Shown here: in pieces, positions 1 to 12,705 of the stretch
Layout: each line of letters begins with the position of its first letter
Numbering within the stretch: position 1 is the stretch's first letter
From: Sympetrum striolatum
Lineage: Eukaryota > Arthropoda > Insecta > Odonata > Libellulidae
NCBI GenBank assembly: GCA_947579665.1
Contig: OX388349.1
Coordinates: forward strand, 24,646,459-24,710,458
Direction of reading: 5' to 3'
DNA: 64,000 nucleotides
Program-made: the position numbers and the translations under genes
Notes under the pieces: generated by a model
The model's database searches: none
Told to the model about the DNA's origin: nothing
Seen by the model: only the letters and a program-made list of their open reading frames with translations

Positions 1-519
1 TACCTGGTGATAACTTGGAGGAGAAAGTTGACAGCCATGGTGATGTAGGAACTTGTTCAGATTCAGAAGTGGCTGGAGCTATAGAACCTCTTTCAAGTCT
101 AAGCATAAATGCCAAAAAGTCTACAAAATTAGATTCTTCGACAGAAAGTGTATCTAATGGAAAGTATTTATCTCCAAAAAATGCAGTAAAGGATGAAAGC
201 CAAATATCAGTTGGGGAAAGCAGTGGTTATGAGAGTTTTCCTTTCAAAGAGTCATTTGAGAATGCACCTGAAAGTGATCAGGAGGAAAACTGCTTAAAGG
301 AAGATGCTTGTTTGCAAGGGGTGAGAAGGTCTTTGACTGAAGAAGTGAACATAAAGGATTCCCCATTAAATTTTTCATCGAGTGAAGTTGGTGCTGAAGA
401 ACCATTAGAACTAGAAAGTATTTCTCCGGAGATTCTTGCTAAGTCATCTGATGAAGGATCCTCTCAGTTTTTTAGGGAAGGATCATATACAGATAAATAT
501 AATGCTACTCCAAACATTG
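1..519 (+). CDS. FHIP1: FHIP1 exon a (5' end outside or at window edge)
   Basis: The frame is open from base 3 to the donor at 520-521 (G|GTAAGA). It encodes a low-complexity Ser/Glu-rich linker. The frame continues past the donor to a stop at 534-536, which is what intron read-through looks like. Confidence 0.75.
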
Positions 520-3500
520 GTAAGAATATACACTGATGTTATTTCATTTGGATGACTTTGATTTTTAGATTCTTTATTGTTTATGAAAACTCGTATTAAT
601 TTTCAATCATAGTTCATTCAACTCTATTTTCTTTTATGAATTATTATCTTTTATTGAAATTTATTCTTTCAGTCAATTCACTGTAGTATGGATGTACAAA
701 GAGTTATGCTTATCCAATCTTATCTTATCTTTGCCAATAATAATAAATAAATAATTATAATCTTTATCAAGGGCATTCATTTCAGATCTTATTTTTAATG
801 GAGGAATGATTTCTGTTGAATGATGACCATACCTCATTATTCTCATGGTACCCTTAAATTATTTTCTGTTATTGATTGTACCTCTTAATATCACAGCACA
901 CTTTAAGCAATTAAAATATCCTATCAATACTTGTTGTTGGTATTGTTTCACCTTTTTGACGTATTAAATATCATATTTTTCTGTAATCGTTCATGTATGA
1001 ATTTTACAATGTATGATTTTGCTGTCGTTGATCTGCCCTACAGTTATTTATTCTCTGAAATTACTGGCTTACCATTTTTAGTATAATTTTAATCAATTTA
1101 GAAATTTATATTCCCCAAATAGAAACAACTTTGTAATTTTCCACATTTTTTTAATTACAATGTTTTAACTTAAGAAAATTATTTATTTTCTCTGTTTCGA
1201 TGGCTTTGAGGTATTTTGTTCATCAAGGCATGCCTTTTAACATTCATTTCATTATAATTATTATATCCTAAGTGAAAAATTTGCCAGATCTTGTACATTT
1301 GTAACATACCGTATTTGACGGCATATAAGACGCACTGGCATATAGGACGCACCCTCATTAAGTTGGCCACTCACAAGGAAAAAAAATTTTAATAGTCCGT
1401 GCAAAAGCGCGGTACCACAATAACTTAAATTGTAGTTTCTTTTAGTTTTCACGTTTCGTAAAAGCCAAATATTAACACAATCATTGAACGCAATTATGAA
1501 ATAGGTAGTATAGACCATCTGGGCTGAAAATAGCATTCAGTATTGAAAGTTAACCCGTGGAGGTTGAACCTTCACATATAAGACGCAGGGAAATTTTTCG
1601 AGACATAATTTAGGAAAAAAGGTGCGTCTTATATGCCATCAAGTACGGTATATTTAGCTACTATATGGCTGTTACATGGATACCCTAGCTGCAAGCTGTT
1701 TTGGAAGCAATATATTTGTTCATGATTTTGTTTAATTTCAGTTTTTTTAGAATTGAAATTTATATGTCTATGTTTGGATATATGTTCCTCTCTAATATTT
1801 CCTAATATTGCATTTTACCCTCTGTTTGCTTCTGGAGTAAAATATTGACATGAAAATTCTACTTGTATGTCTTTACAGGTCCATTCTTAGAAATCTTGCT
1901 GAAGAAGTTAGAAGGGATGATGTTCAATGATTTATATGTGAACTTGCATCTCACTGGGCTCATATCAAGATTGGCGCTGTATCCGCAGCCCCTTCTTCAT
2001 TCCTTTTTGTTGAACCATTCACTTGTCTTCCAACCAAGCATTCGGTCCTTATTTCAAGTATGTATTTAACCTTTACCCATTTTCCTAATATATTTTCTTC
2101 TCTTTCTCTTAACTTAGGAATAAAACATGCAAAAGAATTCAATTTATTGTAGTAAGTTGAGAGAAAGACTGTAGTTGTGAATGTAAGTTATATAATATGG
2201 AATGGATAATGCAAGATTTTGGCATCTACAAATAAAACTTCTCATTCCTTTCTTGATCAGTGTACACCATATTTGTCCATATACACCTACACCTACACAT
2301 ATATTGCTGAATAATATGGGTTAGATGGAAGAAGAGACTTATAGTCTCAATCTTGCCCAAATAAAGACGATTATTATTACCGTATATGCTGGCACATAAT
2401 TCAATCTGGTGTATAAGTCGACCCCTAAAATTTTGAGCTGAATTTTAGGTTTTAGCCAATGTTAGGGGTATAAGTCGACCCAAAATATAAGGCAACACCA
2501 CTCCTCAGCTCTATTTTATGGGAAGAAAAACTACGGTATCCATAAATATACGATAGCTTAAGTAATATTTACCGGATAAGATTAAGACGCTAGAATAGTT
2601 TCTTTCAGCTGCCAACTTCAACTCTCACTTAACTCTCAACTTAACTTCTCACCTCTGCTTAACTATTACACTAGTATCTTTTGTTGGTATTACTCGGGCT
2701 ACACAAATAAAAATGCGTTACGAAAAAACAATGGTATTAAAAATTTATTATAGAAATAATGGTTATATCAAATCCCGACACTGCTAAAACAACTTCCATT
2801 AAATCCTCGCTCTTAGTCAAATCATAACAATTATATAAACAAACCATGATGTGTTTATTGATCTTTGTTTATAAAAAGAAAACAAAAATTTATGTTAAAT
2901 TTTTGTAAAATAAAAATACATGTTAAGAGATGAATATAATTTGCGAAGAATAAATATGTGTCAAATTTATTTAAAGATATGAAAATGGTTTATTAATTCA
3001 ACTCTTTTACTATGAAAACATGTCATGACTCATGTGCGGTAATTTTAAAACCCTAAAAATTCCTCATCTTCATTATCTGAGATAAAAATTAATGCTTTGT
3101 CAGCTAGTGTATCATCATATGTATCATCTTCCGAATTGGATGAAATTGTGCGATAATATTGGTAGTAGGATGGTTGTTGGTGGCACCACTGGCTCGCCAA
3201 TAATTAGTTTGCAGGGCTTTACATTTTTACTTTCAGCCACAATTGTATTTTGTGACAAAATTTGTTATATATGATATCTACGTTAATTAGACTTGCCAAA
3301 AATTAGTTTCAGTAAGAAATAATTGTGGTGATTTGCGAGAGTTTGTGTACAACAAGTGTTAAGCAGGCAGTTTCACTTATTTATCCCTTAGTGGTAAAGG
3401 GTTAAATTTTATGTTCCGAATTTAAGTCGACCCCTGGTTTTAGAGATATTTTTTTGGGCTTCAAAGGTCGACTTATACGCAGGCATGTATGGTATTTCAA

Positions 3501-5528
3501 TATGCATCATAATTTTAAGGAGGAATTTGGATAAAAGGTTTATGTTATGCTGAAGGATTGGAACACACTTCTTAGTTAACTCTCAATTCAAAATGATTTG
3601 TAAGATTTAAGTAGCTTTTTAAGGAGGTGAGTTAATTTAAAATGCTAATATGGAAAGATGGACCAAATGGATCATATATCAATTATGTTTGAAGAAAAAG
3701 TAGAATATGTCCGTAACATTCAGGTTGATTTACAGCCCTAAATATTAGGAAAAATGTAAAATTATTGTATGCTATGTGCTAATAAATGTAATATGGTAAA
3801 TATATATGGTATAATATTGAGATTTTAATATTCTGTATTATAATATTTCCTTTAAACACTGCTATTGACTGACTTACTTGCCTCTGTAGTTAATTTTTTC
3901 TTCTATCATGTCATAATATTCTATATAATGCTTGTATAATATTCACACACAATAAATTGTGATGTGTTTTTTACATTTTTTTCAGGTACTGGAATCTTTA
4001 AAACACAAAATAGACTCATATTTGAGTAAACATGAAAATGTTGAGGAGATGATTGTTCAGGCACAGCATTTTTTGGTTAGCAGGGAAGAAAAATTGGTAA
4101 ACCTGAGAAAGCATTTGTCAGATTCTTCAAGCATCAGCAGTAGGCGTACATCTGTACCAGAGCCTTTCAGTAGAGGTGAGTTTCCGACATATTATCTCAA
4201 ATAAATGTCGTTATTTCTCATTGAGAAAGAATGTGTTTTTGACAGAAAGTATTTTCATAAGAAAATTTTCGATAAAAAAATGGGGTTATGTTTTTGATTC
4301 AATGGCGCACTCGATTCGGGCACTATACTACTCATTCACATGTCCTGAATTGCAGGGCCGTCAACATCCTTGCCTTGCCCAGGTTCCATATAACTCATTA
4401 AACACTATACCAATGCGCTATCAATGCTTTGACTGTAAGAGCCACTATAAACTAGACTGTAGGCCAATAGTTTTTAACTGAAAGTGGATTGGATAGCCCA
4501 TCAAACTGTTTGAATGACCGATTTTGAATTGATTAACTTCTGGACTTACATACGACTTTCATCATAAACGTCTACAGGAATTTTTTTCAGTGTATACACT
4601 TATAAATGTAGGTATATATCAGCGTATAAGTGTATAGTAGAATGCTATGAATGGCATGATCACATGTCTTAAGGTACGCATTACATTTGCAGGCAAATGA
4701 TTTTTCAATTTCCTACACTCGAATTTTGGGGTGTGAATTACATTCAATGGCACATTAATTTTGAGTAAATATGGTACTTCATAATATCTAATACATTTGA
4801 GAATTGACAAAGGATTAGAAATCATCAGCCAAAAAATATTCTCACCAGTTGAGTGCCTTCCCAAAATTTTATTTGTAGTTGAATAGTTTATTTATTAAAT
4901 GAAATTTAATTTTTAAAGTTTCAGAAGTTTTATGATCTGCATACCATATTTTCTTCCAAAGAAAATAATCTTTTCTCTCTTTATTTTTCTTCTGCATTAT
5001 ATTATTCTGTCCAATGCCTCAAACCATAATACTTCAAGTATGTTTTAACAAATATGTCAAGTTTTTCTGATGAAAGGAAACTGACATCAATCAGTTTCCA
5101 TTATGCATAGTATTCAGAGTATGTTTCTCTATCTAATGATTAACTTGGATGTTTTTTTAGGTGATACAAAACGGGAAAGTTTCTCATCTAGATTATCTTC
5201 TGTTTTCAAGAGAGCTACTTTACAGGGTAGTTCTCACGAGCCTAAACTGCAGACAAATCCAGATGGGACTGGTTATCGGTAAGCCAACCTCCTGATGAAT
5301 GAAATGTTTATCTTAATTAGATGGTTTACATGACACTAATTAAATGTAAATTTATTTAGCTATGTTCATCGTTTGTCATGGACAAAATTGGAGAGCAAAG
5401 AAGAGACACGAGAATTAGGGAGTGTAGTGATGTGTGCTGTAATTTTAGATGAGTGGGTGAAGGAGTTGGCTGCAATAACGCAAGAGCATTTTGTGATGAA
5501 CGATTTTTCATTTGAGGAAGTTGCGTGA
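1..5528 (+). CDS. FHIP1: FHIP1: FHF complex subunit HOOK-interacting protein, 3' five exons
   Basis: This is the C-terminal half of a HOOK-interacting protein (FHIP/FAM160 family). In animals these proteins join FTS and HOOK to link dynein to endosomes and other cargo in the cytoplasm. Five exons join without frame error: 1-519 (open at the window edge), 1879-2057, 3986-4175, 5161-5278 and 5360-5528. Every border is GT/AG and phases match (1, 0, 1, 2, stop). The first exon encodes an acidic, serine-rich linker with no clear fold. The second encodes the family hallmark block beginning GPFLEILLKKLEGM and containing YPQPLLHSFLLN. The third holds the helical stretch with VLESLKHKID. The last ends in a conserved WVKELAAITQEH motif just before the stop. 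The 5' exons with the N-terminal FHIP domain lie outside the window. Family assignment rests on remembered conserved motifs; the splice model is read from sequence. Confidence 0.85.
1309..1648. mobile_element. 340 bp TA-flanked inverted-repeat MITE in FHIP1 intron
   Basis: The terminal inverted repeats read CCGTATTTGACGGCATATAA at 1309 and the matching complement ending at 1648. They are flanked by TA at 1307-1308 and 1649-1650, as for Tc1/mariner/pogo-type transposons. No ORF. The CATATAAGACGCAC motif recurs in the larger element at 26887-28619 and the fragment at 15484-15545, so these form one family group. Confidence 0.75.
1879..2057 (+). CDS. FHIP1: FHIP1 exon b, conserved helical core
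   Basis: Acceptor TTTACAG at 1872-1878, donor GTATGT at 2058. It completes a glycine codon split 1/2 with exon a and encodes the strongly conserved FHIP segment ending in SLFQ. This is the best family signature in the gene. Confidence 0.88.
2381..3492. mobile_element. 1.1 kb TA-flanked inverted-repeat element in FHIP1 intron
   Basis: The left end begins CCGTATATGCTGGCACATAA and the right end is its approximate complement (GTCGACTTATACGCAGGCAT...). Both carry the subterminal GTATAAGTCGACC motif and are flanked by TA (2379-2380, 3493-3494). The interior is AT-rich. One acidic minus-strand frame near 3050-3150 could be transposase debris, but this is not firm. Confidence 0.65.
3986..4175 (+). 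CDS. FHIP1: FHIP1 exon c
   Basis: Acceptor TTTTTTTCAG at 3976-3985, donor GTGAGT at 4176. It encodes a charged helical segment (VLESLKHKIDSYLSKHENVE) followed by a serine-rich stretch. It starts in phase 0 and ends in phase 1, consistent with its neighbours. Confidence 0.85.
5161..5278 (+). CDS. FHIP1: FHIP1 exon d
   Basis: Acceptor GTTTTTTTAG ending at 5160, donor GTAAGC at 5279. It encodes a Ser/Lys-rich linker (GDTKRESFSSRLSSVFKRAT) and ends in phase 2. Confidence 0.78.
5360..5528 (+). CDS. FHIP1: FHIP1 terminal coding exon
   Basis: Acceptor TTATTTAG ending at 5359, after an intron of only 81 bp. It encodes the conserved C-terminal helix (ILDEWVKELAAITQEH) and ends at TGA 5526-5528. Confidence 0.83.
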
Positions 5529-7455
5529 TCATTCAATGCTTTCAAAGTGGTGGTTATAACTTCTGTACTCGAAATGTTGAAAATTTTAAGAAATTTACTA
5601 ATTTATATCCCATAAATGGCCAATTTTGGACATCATCCTTTGGCCAAGTTAGTTGTCTAGACTCTAGACATGATCTCATTTGTAAAAATTCATTATTTAT
5701 AGCATGTTTTTTTGGGATTCATGCCAAAAGCTGTTACTTTAAGTACGACGTATTCCATCCCATGAAATTTTAAAACTGTTGTTTTATGTTAACGCTTATA
5801 ACAGTTCTCACAGTTGTCCTTGTTTTTACTGCTTAGAGGAAGCAATTATACTTGTTTGATGTGGTTTTCGTGGTTATAATTGTTAACTTAAACTCGATTA
5901 CTCATTTTTTAGTGTTTTATAAAATTCTTACAATATATTTTGTTATAAATCCTTATCTTAGGTGAGCACCTAATGATAGGGAGACATATATTTTTGTCAT
6001 AAATATCAAGAATGTGGTGAAATAGATTTTACTAATTAATTAAAAATAACTTAAAAGTGAGATGCTTTCAAATTGTTTGTATCTTTTTAAGCAAAAGATA
6101 TTCACTGCAAGTGTTTATACAATATTTCAGGAAAAGTTCTACAAAATGCTGTGCAATAATCGTATTCTGAATATCTTCTTTCTGGGAGCTCATGAAAGTA
6201 ATTCCAACACGATTACTGTGTATTCATATACAGTTCTCTTGCGAATTATGATGAGGTTTTTCATACTTCTTATTCTCAGGACTTTTTTATTTAGGCATGC
6301 CTGAAATGTGGACTCAACATTGCAGTAAACAACCATTGGAGCATGTTATTTTAGGTGTTTATATCTAACGCTTGAAGTAAGTAAATTTTCAGCTCCCATC
6401 AAAACAAAAATACAGTAGATAACTTTCAGGTAATCACTTGTGGATACTCTGAGAGGCCATGGGCAATTGTAGAGTAAATACTGTACATGTAAATGGTTGA
6501 AAATTGCAAATTTTATCAAAGTAATCAGTTTTTATGTATATTTATATTTTTCTTATAAAATATGTGCAAATATTTTGTTTAATTACTGCAGAAAAATCTC
6601 TATTTGTGTTGGATTGTTAAGTGTGAATACCTTTTTATTACAAGTTAGCACAAGCCTTATTTGCTGTGGACTATTTCTTTAGTGTGACTAATTTACTTAG
6701 GCCAGGATAGAAATTTGTTAACTGTGCTTTCATGACTTAGTTTCTATTTAAGGCTCGACAGGTCATAAAAATTTATGTATCTTTTATTTTTGGTATTAAT
6801 CAGCTTATGGTAGATAACCATATTAAATTTTAGCAGTTTTCCAAGGGAATTTTTTTACATTAAAAATTATCTACGTTTTAATGTGAGAAAAAATCAACTA
6901 ATATCAAGGCTATTTCTTTGCATTATAGTATAGTCATTATAACAAATTTTAATCCGAGATCCATAATTTTGGCATTAAAAAATTAATTAGCTGATTAAAC
7001 ACTGCTGCACAAAAGTACCTCCACAGATTTTTTGTAAGGTGAGAATTTTTTCCTTAAAATTTTTTAAAAGAAGTAGGCATTTTTTAAATGAATCTAAGAT
7101 TTTAATTTTAAGTCTATTACCACAAACAATTTTTTTTGGATATATTGACGAATTTTGTTTAGGAAGTGGGTATAAGTAGGATTGTATTCAGTCCATTTCT
7201 TCCAGAAGCAGATAGCCTTATCCTTGCCAAATGTGTACAAAACATTTCAAATGTATGTAATATTATAAAATTGTGCTAAATCTCTGTGTTGAACTTTGAG
7301 GGCTTAGCCCTATTGCCTACATATTTTTGGGAAGTTTTAAGGACATTTTATACTTATTTAAATCTAAAAGTGTGGATTCTGATTAAAACCTAACATTGAA
7401 GATTGAATTGTTGTATGCGGTTGTTAAGAAAATAAATGTTGGCTTTTAAGACTAA
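5529..7455 (+). other. FHIP1: Probable FHIP1 3'UTR
   Basis: AT-rich sequence with no supported ORF follows the stop. The first clear AATAAA is at 7431-7436, so a roughly 1.9 kb 3'UTR is plausible. The extent is inferred only from that hexamer. Confidence 0.4.
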
Positions 7456-9560
7456 ATCTTGTTGTCTGCTATTTCAATCCTGGAACCATTCTATCATTGT
7501 GAGGTGGATAGCTGATGATGAATGTTTATGTGTGTTCATGAAAGGAGTCCTTTCTAAAATCTAACGTTACTTTCATGGCTTCATCAATCCGTAAAAACCT
7601 GTTTATGTGCTGTTATGCCCTACTTAATCATATTTGAGGCCTTATTCATCTGTATTACTCAAGGTTTCACTGGAACATGGCTGTTTATGATTTAGAGATT
7701 TAAAATTTTCCCAAAGGCCTTCTCTTTCAAGTATAATGTGTTACATTGCCATTAGTTTCTAAGAAACACTTCACACACCATGGTTGTTTCTCGGAAGGCC
7801 AATTATGTGCCTTCCATTGTCTCCAGAATCATTTGCAATGCGGCATGGAGCGCATGACCAGATGGTATAGTTATTAAATTTCTAAATTACTTAAACCATC
7901 TTGGTAGACTGGGTGAATAATTTTATCACATTCTCTATAATTATATTTATTTATATAAATCCATTAACAGTACAAGGTCTTTAAAATAGACTGATAAACA
8001 ATAAAATTTGTAACAAGTCAGCATAAAATTTAAGAAAATAAATAAGAACATTATAAAGAAAGCATACAACAAAATATACTTCTTCATTGTGCAAAGTTAA
8101 AACTTAATTATTTGCAAAATTACAGATTGATTCTTAACTATCAGTACATTTGAAAAATATATCAAAGATGAGACTTACCATGTAAACGGATATTATGGAC
8201 CTATATTATGAATACTTTATATTTAGAAGGAGAATGTGAGAGTAAACTATTGTACAGATGAGGTAAGCAGTAAATGAATGATATTCGTCAATGAAATAAA
8301 AAGTTTAATCTAGTAGGATGAGAAGGCACATGGAGGGAAAAGACAATAAATCAGTCATCTTATATTTACTGCTCAAAATTCCCTGAAAGAAATTATCTAT
8401 TGAAACTTGAAGAAGAGTAACAGTGTCACAGATTATATCATGTTGGAACTATATGATTCCAGAGGGTACCATGCATTAACCCTTAACCTGTGACGTGTGG
8501 TCTGAGAGACCACAAAGATTATTTAATTGTGAATGATAAAATAATTTCATATTTTAAAAGACTGTAATTAAGTTGAAAAATTTTTTGTTGGGAATGGATC
8601 TGTCACCCTGAACTTTTTCCAGCTGTAACATCATAAAAAATGGCAGCCAAGGGGCAAGAAGTTATGGAATGTTTGGATATCACAAAAGCGAACAATCCTG
8701 TTAATATTAGTTGTTATGCGTATTATTCCATTGTAAAAATTCTCGATTTTTTAATATTACTTTTGGTTGCGTTGAATATTATGGAGGCAGCATACAGAAT
8801 GATGGGGATGATTGAGGGAGTGTATGAGGAGAAATAGGGTATGGCTTCGAAATATTTATTGGGTGGTATTCGACCGCCGATTTCCATTGCATACCTTCTG
8901 AAGAGCCGAGTGATTCACCGAGTTTGAATGGTATTATCTCTTGGGTGCAATGCATAACTTCGACTCATTCCAAGTCTGAGGAGGTGGAAGCTGTGATGAT
9001 GAGTGAGGCAATTCCTCGTTAGCTGAGCCCTTGTATGTGGCAGAGACGCAATACTGTGTCGCTAACATGAGAGGATTTCCCTGATAGTTAAATTTATAAA
9101 TATCTGAGGCAAAAAATGTAAATGTTTAGAGATTAGGTTCCATAGTTATCATAGTTAGTGTGAAATGGATACTGAGTTGGTTTTTCTGTAAACACGCATC
9201 GAGATGGAATAATGGAGTAGAATAATGGTATCGAATTTCATAGTATGTCCCTTCGATGGGAAGCGTTAACATAAAATACGAGATAACATTTAATCGGAAA
9301 CTTTTAATTTCGTATTTATCATTTGAAGAATTACATTATTTGAATATAAAGTATTTAAATGGATATGACATGGATTTATTATAACTATAGAAAGTATGAC
9401 TTCGAATATTAAGCAATTAATCTTTCGAAATACATGAATGTAGTTGAGTTAGTTTATTTCGGAAATGATCTTCAGATGATTAACTTCATTTAATTACATA
9501 CATGAGTTGAAATGAAATGGATCGATCCATAAAACAAAAAATCTGATGTGGCCAGCACAT
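7456..9560. other. Non-coding stretch, no recognised gene
   Basis: AT-rich DNA with only short, unconvincing ORFs. At 8476 a TTAA is followed by CCCTTAACCTGTGACGTG and a small hairpin (TGTGGTCT-GA-GAGACCACA), which resembles a piggyBac-type terminus. No matching second end was found. Confidence 0.4.
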
Positions 9561-9751
9561 GACTTTCTCCATATATATAATATGTAAATATTTATCTACC
9601 TCAGTAATTTCGAACTCTATATTCCATCTAAACTTGGAATATGAGTGATTAATATTATATATTATCTTTGACGCCAAAAACATGATAAATAATGTTTTAC
9701 GGGACATGATCGATGAAAAACGATGAAATTGGCGTTTCGCCCATAGAGCCC

Positions 9752-10385
9752 AGAGCGCCCACAAAGTACATAATCAGCATCTTCCGGTTTATCAGTATTT
9801 CATGAATAACTCCTACACAATCAGTGATACAAAAATATGATTCAACTAAAAGTTATAGTAAATTACATTTTTTAAAACTTTTACAAATAATAGTATTTAC
9901 CTAAATATCATATTTTTGGAGATATTTTGAAAACCGTAAATGAGCTTTGAAGAATGAAGCTCAACTTTCGGTTAACCGATATACTCCAAAAACTAATCAA
10001 CTCTAAAAAAACTAACCAAAATACTATATATGAAATTTGGTGTTGATACAATGAATGGTTTTCATGTTAGAGCGCCCACAAAGTACATAACAGCTACTTC
10101 CGGTTTATCGGTATTTCACGAATAACTCCTAATCAACCGGTGATATAAAAATATGTTAAATACAAAAGTTATAGTAAACTTCATTATCTAAAACTTTTAT
10201 AAGTAATACAATACACGTATATAACATATTTATGGAGATATTTTGAAAACCGGAAATGAGCTTTAATGAATGAAGCTCGACTTCCGGTCAACCGATTTAC
10301 TTCAAAAACTGATCAACTCTGACAGCACACACCACAGTACTATATACGAAGTTTGGTATTGATACGACAAATAGTTTTTACGTTA
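9752..10385. repeat. Tandem dimer of a ~317 bp satellite unit
   Basis: Unit 1 runs 9752-10068 and unit 2 runs 10069-10384. Both start AGAGCGCCCACAAAGTACAT and share the blocks CTTCCGGTTTATC, GGAGATATTTTGAAAACCG and AATGAAGCTC along their length. A third unit starts at 10385 and is cut off after about 12 bases by the CA microsatellite. Confidence 0.85.
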
Positions 10386-10393
10386 GAGCGCCC

Positions 10394-10414
10394 ACAAACA
10401 CACACACACATACA

Positions 10415-10455
<41 letters not shown>

Positions 10456-10460
10456 ACAGA
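10394..10460. repeat. (CA)n microsatellite
   Basis: An almost pure ACACAC tract with a few interruptions, directly following the truncated third satellite unit. Confidence 0.9.
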
Positions 10461-10553
10461 CATCATTCCGAAAATAGTCAAAACGTGTTCTAGGGACCCC
10501 AAAACATGTATTTCCGTTGAAATCTCGAAGTCGAATTTTTTCATGAAAACAAT

Positions 10554-10585
10554 ACTTTCTCTATACTTCGTATATGGAGAAAGTA
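10554..10585. repeat. 32 bp palindrome closing the satellite block
   Basis: ACTTTCTC...GAGAAAGT arms with an inner TATAC/GTATA stem form a hairpin. A related ACTTTCTCCATATA motif in the same orientation as the left arm lies at 9562 on the other side of the satellite. The block may thus be a mobile unit with palindromic ends. Confidence 0.6.
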
Positions 10586-10589
10586 AAAA

Positions 10590-11920
10590 TGCAATAAGGT
10601 TTACAAACTACTGAATTAATTCCTCTGTCCTACGGAAGATTTCAAAGCATAATTTCATCTCTTGAAATTTTTCATGCCCTCCTCAGGTTTAACTTATTCG
10701 GCAGATAGTTGGCATAATGGCCCACAATTTCTTGGAATTAGCTTAATCTGGTGAGTCTGGTCGTGGCTTCTGCTGTCGTCAATGAGGCATGCTTCTCTCA
10801 AGGTAAGTGATACTGAGTAAATTCAAAGTAGGCAATTGTGAATTACTCACCAAGAAATTCCTAAAACTAGCAGCTGTCTTCGAGAATGAGATATCATGGC
10901 AAGGAATGGAAAGAGACATTTACTCATCTAAATGAGGGTGACCTTCGGGAAAGGACTCATACCAGCAGTCGTGAGACGTCCCTCTGCTCTGAAACTCAGT
11001 GGACCTGTCAAGGTAATGGTATATTTTTCGGGACGAAATCAGAGTAATAAGTCTGTTCTTATGTAGAGCATATTATACACTGCGCACTACAATTGAAGGG
11101 ACACCCAAAATTTTCGAAAATAAAACCCCATTTTAAAATGACCGTATCTCTGAGCTGGTTAGGCCTTTTTTGGCCCCCGATCCATAAAAATGTTTGTATT
11201 GATGTCTAGTAAAAGACGCTTGTTTTAGATTGATGTTTCGACTTTAGAGGGAGCAATGGCGTTCCGTTGAAGGAAAATGTTTTTTAGAAAAAAGTTTTTT
11301 TTATCAAGTTGTACGGAGTTTGGAGAATTTTTGAGAAAAAAATCGAAATAAAGGAAAAGTTGGAGAATTTTCTCAGCTTTAAAATGCTTTTTGAGATTTT
11401 TCCCACGATTTTTTGCAAGTGAGTTATGGCCATTTGAATGAGAACCCAGCACAAAAAATTCTTATCCACGTCACCGGCTTCCTGTGTATCCAATTGATAC
11501 AAGGTAAGGTGCAAATTCAAGAGCAAACATCCCTCTTTCTTGGAAAAATTTCACAATCCATTCATTGCGACTCCATGCCTACTGAAACTTTAGTTTTTTT
11601 GAGTACTAAAAATTCAGAAAAATTAGTGGATACACATCTCGGAGTGAAAATTTCCCAAAAACAGGTCCCTGGAACGGCCAATTTTGGGGATCTTAAGTTC
11701 TTTGAACCCCGGTTCAAATGCATTTCTTTGTTTGAAGTTTGCACCGATGGAATCGTTTTGGCAGCACATTGAAAATCTTCTGACACACCCCCTCTAGATT
11801 TCCAGGTCATTTTCCTGCTCTTAGCCTAACCCAGGCCCAACTACGTGGACATGACAGGAACTGGGCCCTTTTTTGGATTTTTTTTTGTTTTTTCTCTTTT
11901 TTTTGGGATTTTTTAATTTT
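10590..11920. other. Non-coding, transposon-like sequence
   Basis: No supported gene. Sequence from 11080 (CACTGCGCACTACAATTGAA) to about 11830 has the look of a decayed repeat. The 119-codon frame at 11413-11772 has no recognisable motif. Confidence 0.3.
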
Positions 11921-11924
11921 TTTT

Positions 11925-12150
11925 AAACATTAATTTTATTCTGTTTTCAACAAAATTGTCAAAAGCGCATATTTCCTCCCCTATTCTGAATAAGTGACCG
12001 CAAGCAAGCAGGCATGTTGATTAGGCTGATTAGGTTGATTAGGCATGTTGATTAGGAGCAGATAAGGCGCCTAATCAACATGACTGCTCGCTTGCGGTCA
12101 GTTATTCAGAATAAGGGAGGAAATACGCGCTATTGACAATTTTGTTGAAA
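11925..12150. mobile_element. 226 bp foldback element
   Basis: The left arm (from AAACATTAATTTTAT at 11925) and the right arm (ending ATTAATGTTT at 12150) are inverted copies over about 80 bp with few mismatches. The loop holds repeated GTTGATTAGG units (12015-12056). No coding potential. Confidence 0.8.
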
Positions 12151-12571
12151 ACTCGATAAAATTAATGTTTGAATAAAAAAGTTTCCTTAAATGGAAAAAT
12201 AATGGAAGGAATAAAATATTCTAATATTCTCCAAATAGTAAAAATTTATAAAAAGATCAATCCTAGTTTCCTATTTCTTAGCTATTTGCTTATCTCAAAG
12301 ATTTTTGTAGAAGCCATAGAACTGTTCAAAATATCATTATTTTATAGTATTTATCTCAGAAGAAAAGAAAGATAGAGGTTATAGAAGCGAGTCCATGTTG
12401 TTGTGAGTTACATTGTTATTATGGAAATTAGAGAACTTTTACAGCTGTAAAAATTCTAAATTTCAGCAATCCTTTCAACCATGGCAATCTTGTCTCATTC
12501 AAACAATACCCCTGCATTTGACTTTGGTGTATCATTGATTAATGTTAGTATCACTCTTTTTTCTTTTGCAG

Positions 12572-12705
12572 ATTCAACAACACTTCTAGCTGGGTCTAAC
12601 CTGAGTTTCCTGCCACTTTCATCAGTTCAGTATCAAGATACAATTATTCCTTGTAGATCAACATCACCAGATGTCAAAGTTTCATTGTTAAAAGATGAGG
12701 TTGAA
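12572..12705 (+). CDS. Single exon resembling an Ig domain of an insect PDGF/VEGF-receptor-like kinase
   Basis: An exon bounded by a strong acceptor (TTTTCTTTTGCAG to 12571) and a GTGAGT donor at 12706. It encodes about 45 residues containing YQDTIIPCRSTSPDVKVSLL. That pattern (IPC, then TxPxVxVxL) resembles the second Ig domain of VEGFR/Pvr-type receptors. It enters in phase 1 and leaves in phase 0. No neighbouring exon of such a receptor was recognised, so it is either part of a gene with very long introns or a stray fragment. The family call is from memory of motif shape and is moderate at best. Confidence 0.42.

Noticed and set aside
8640..8837. 65-codon ORF with a hydrophobic stretch
   Set aside because: No homology pattern, and it sits next to a transposon-like TTAA/CCCTTAACC motif; probably chance.
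10687..10749. Short open segment between an AG and a GTGAGT, possible micro-exon
   Set aside because: Only about 20 codons with no recognisable motif; chance splice-like signals are common in this AT-rich DNA.
11413..11772. 119-codon ORF on the plus strand
   Set aside because: The opposite strand is open over the same bases and no motif is present; it looks like repeat sequence.
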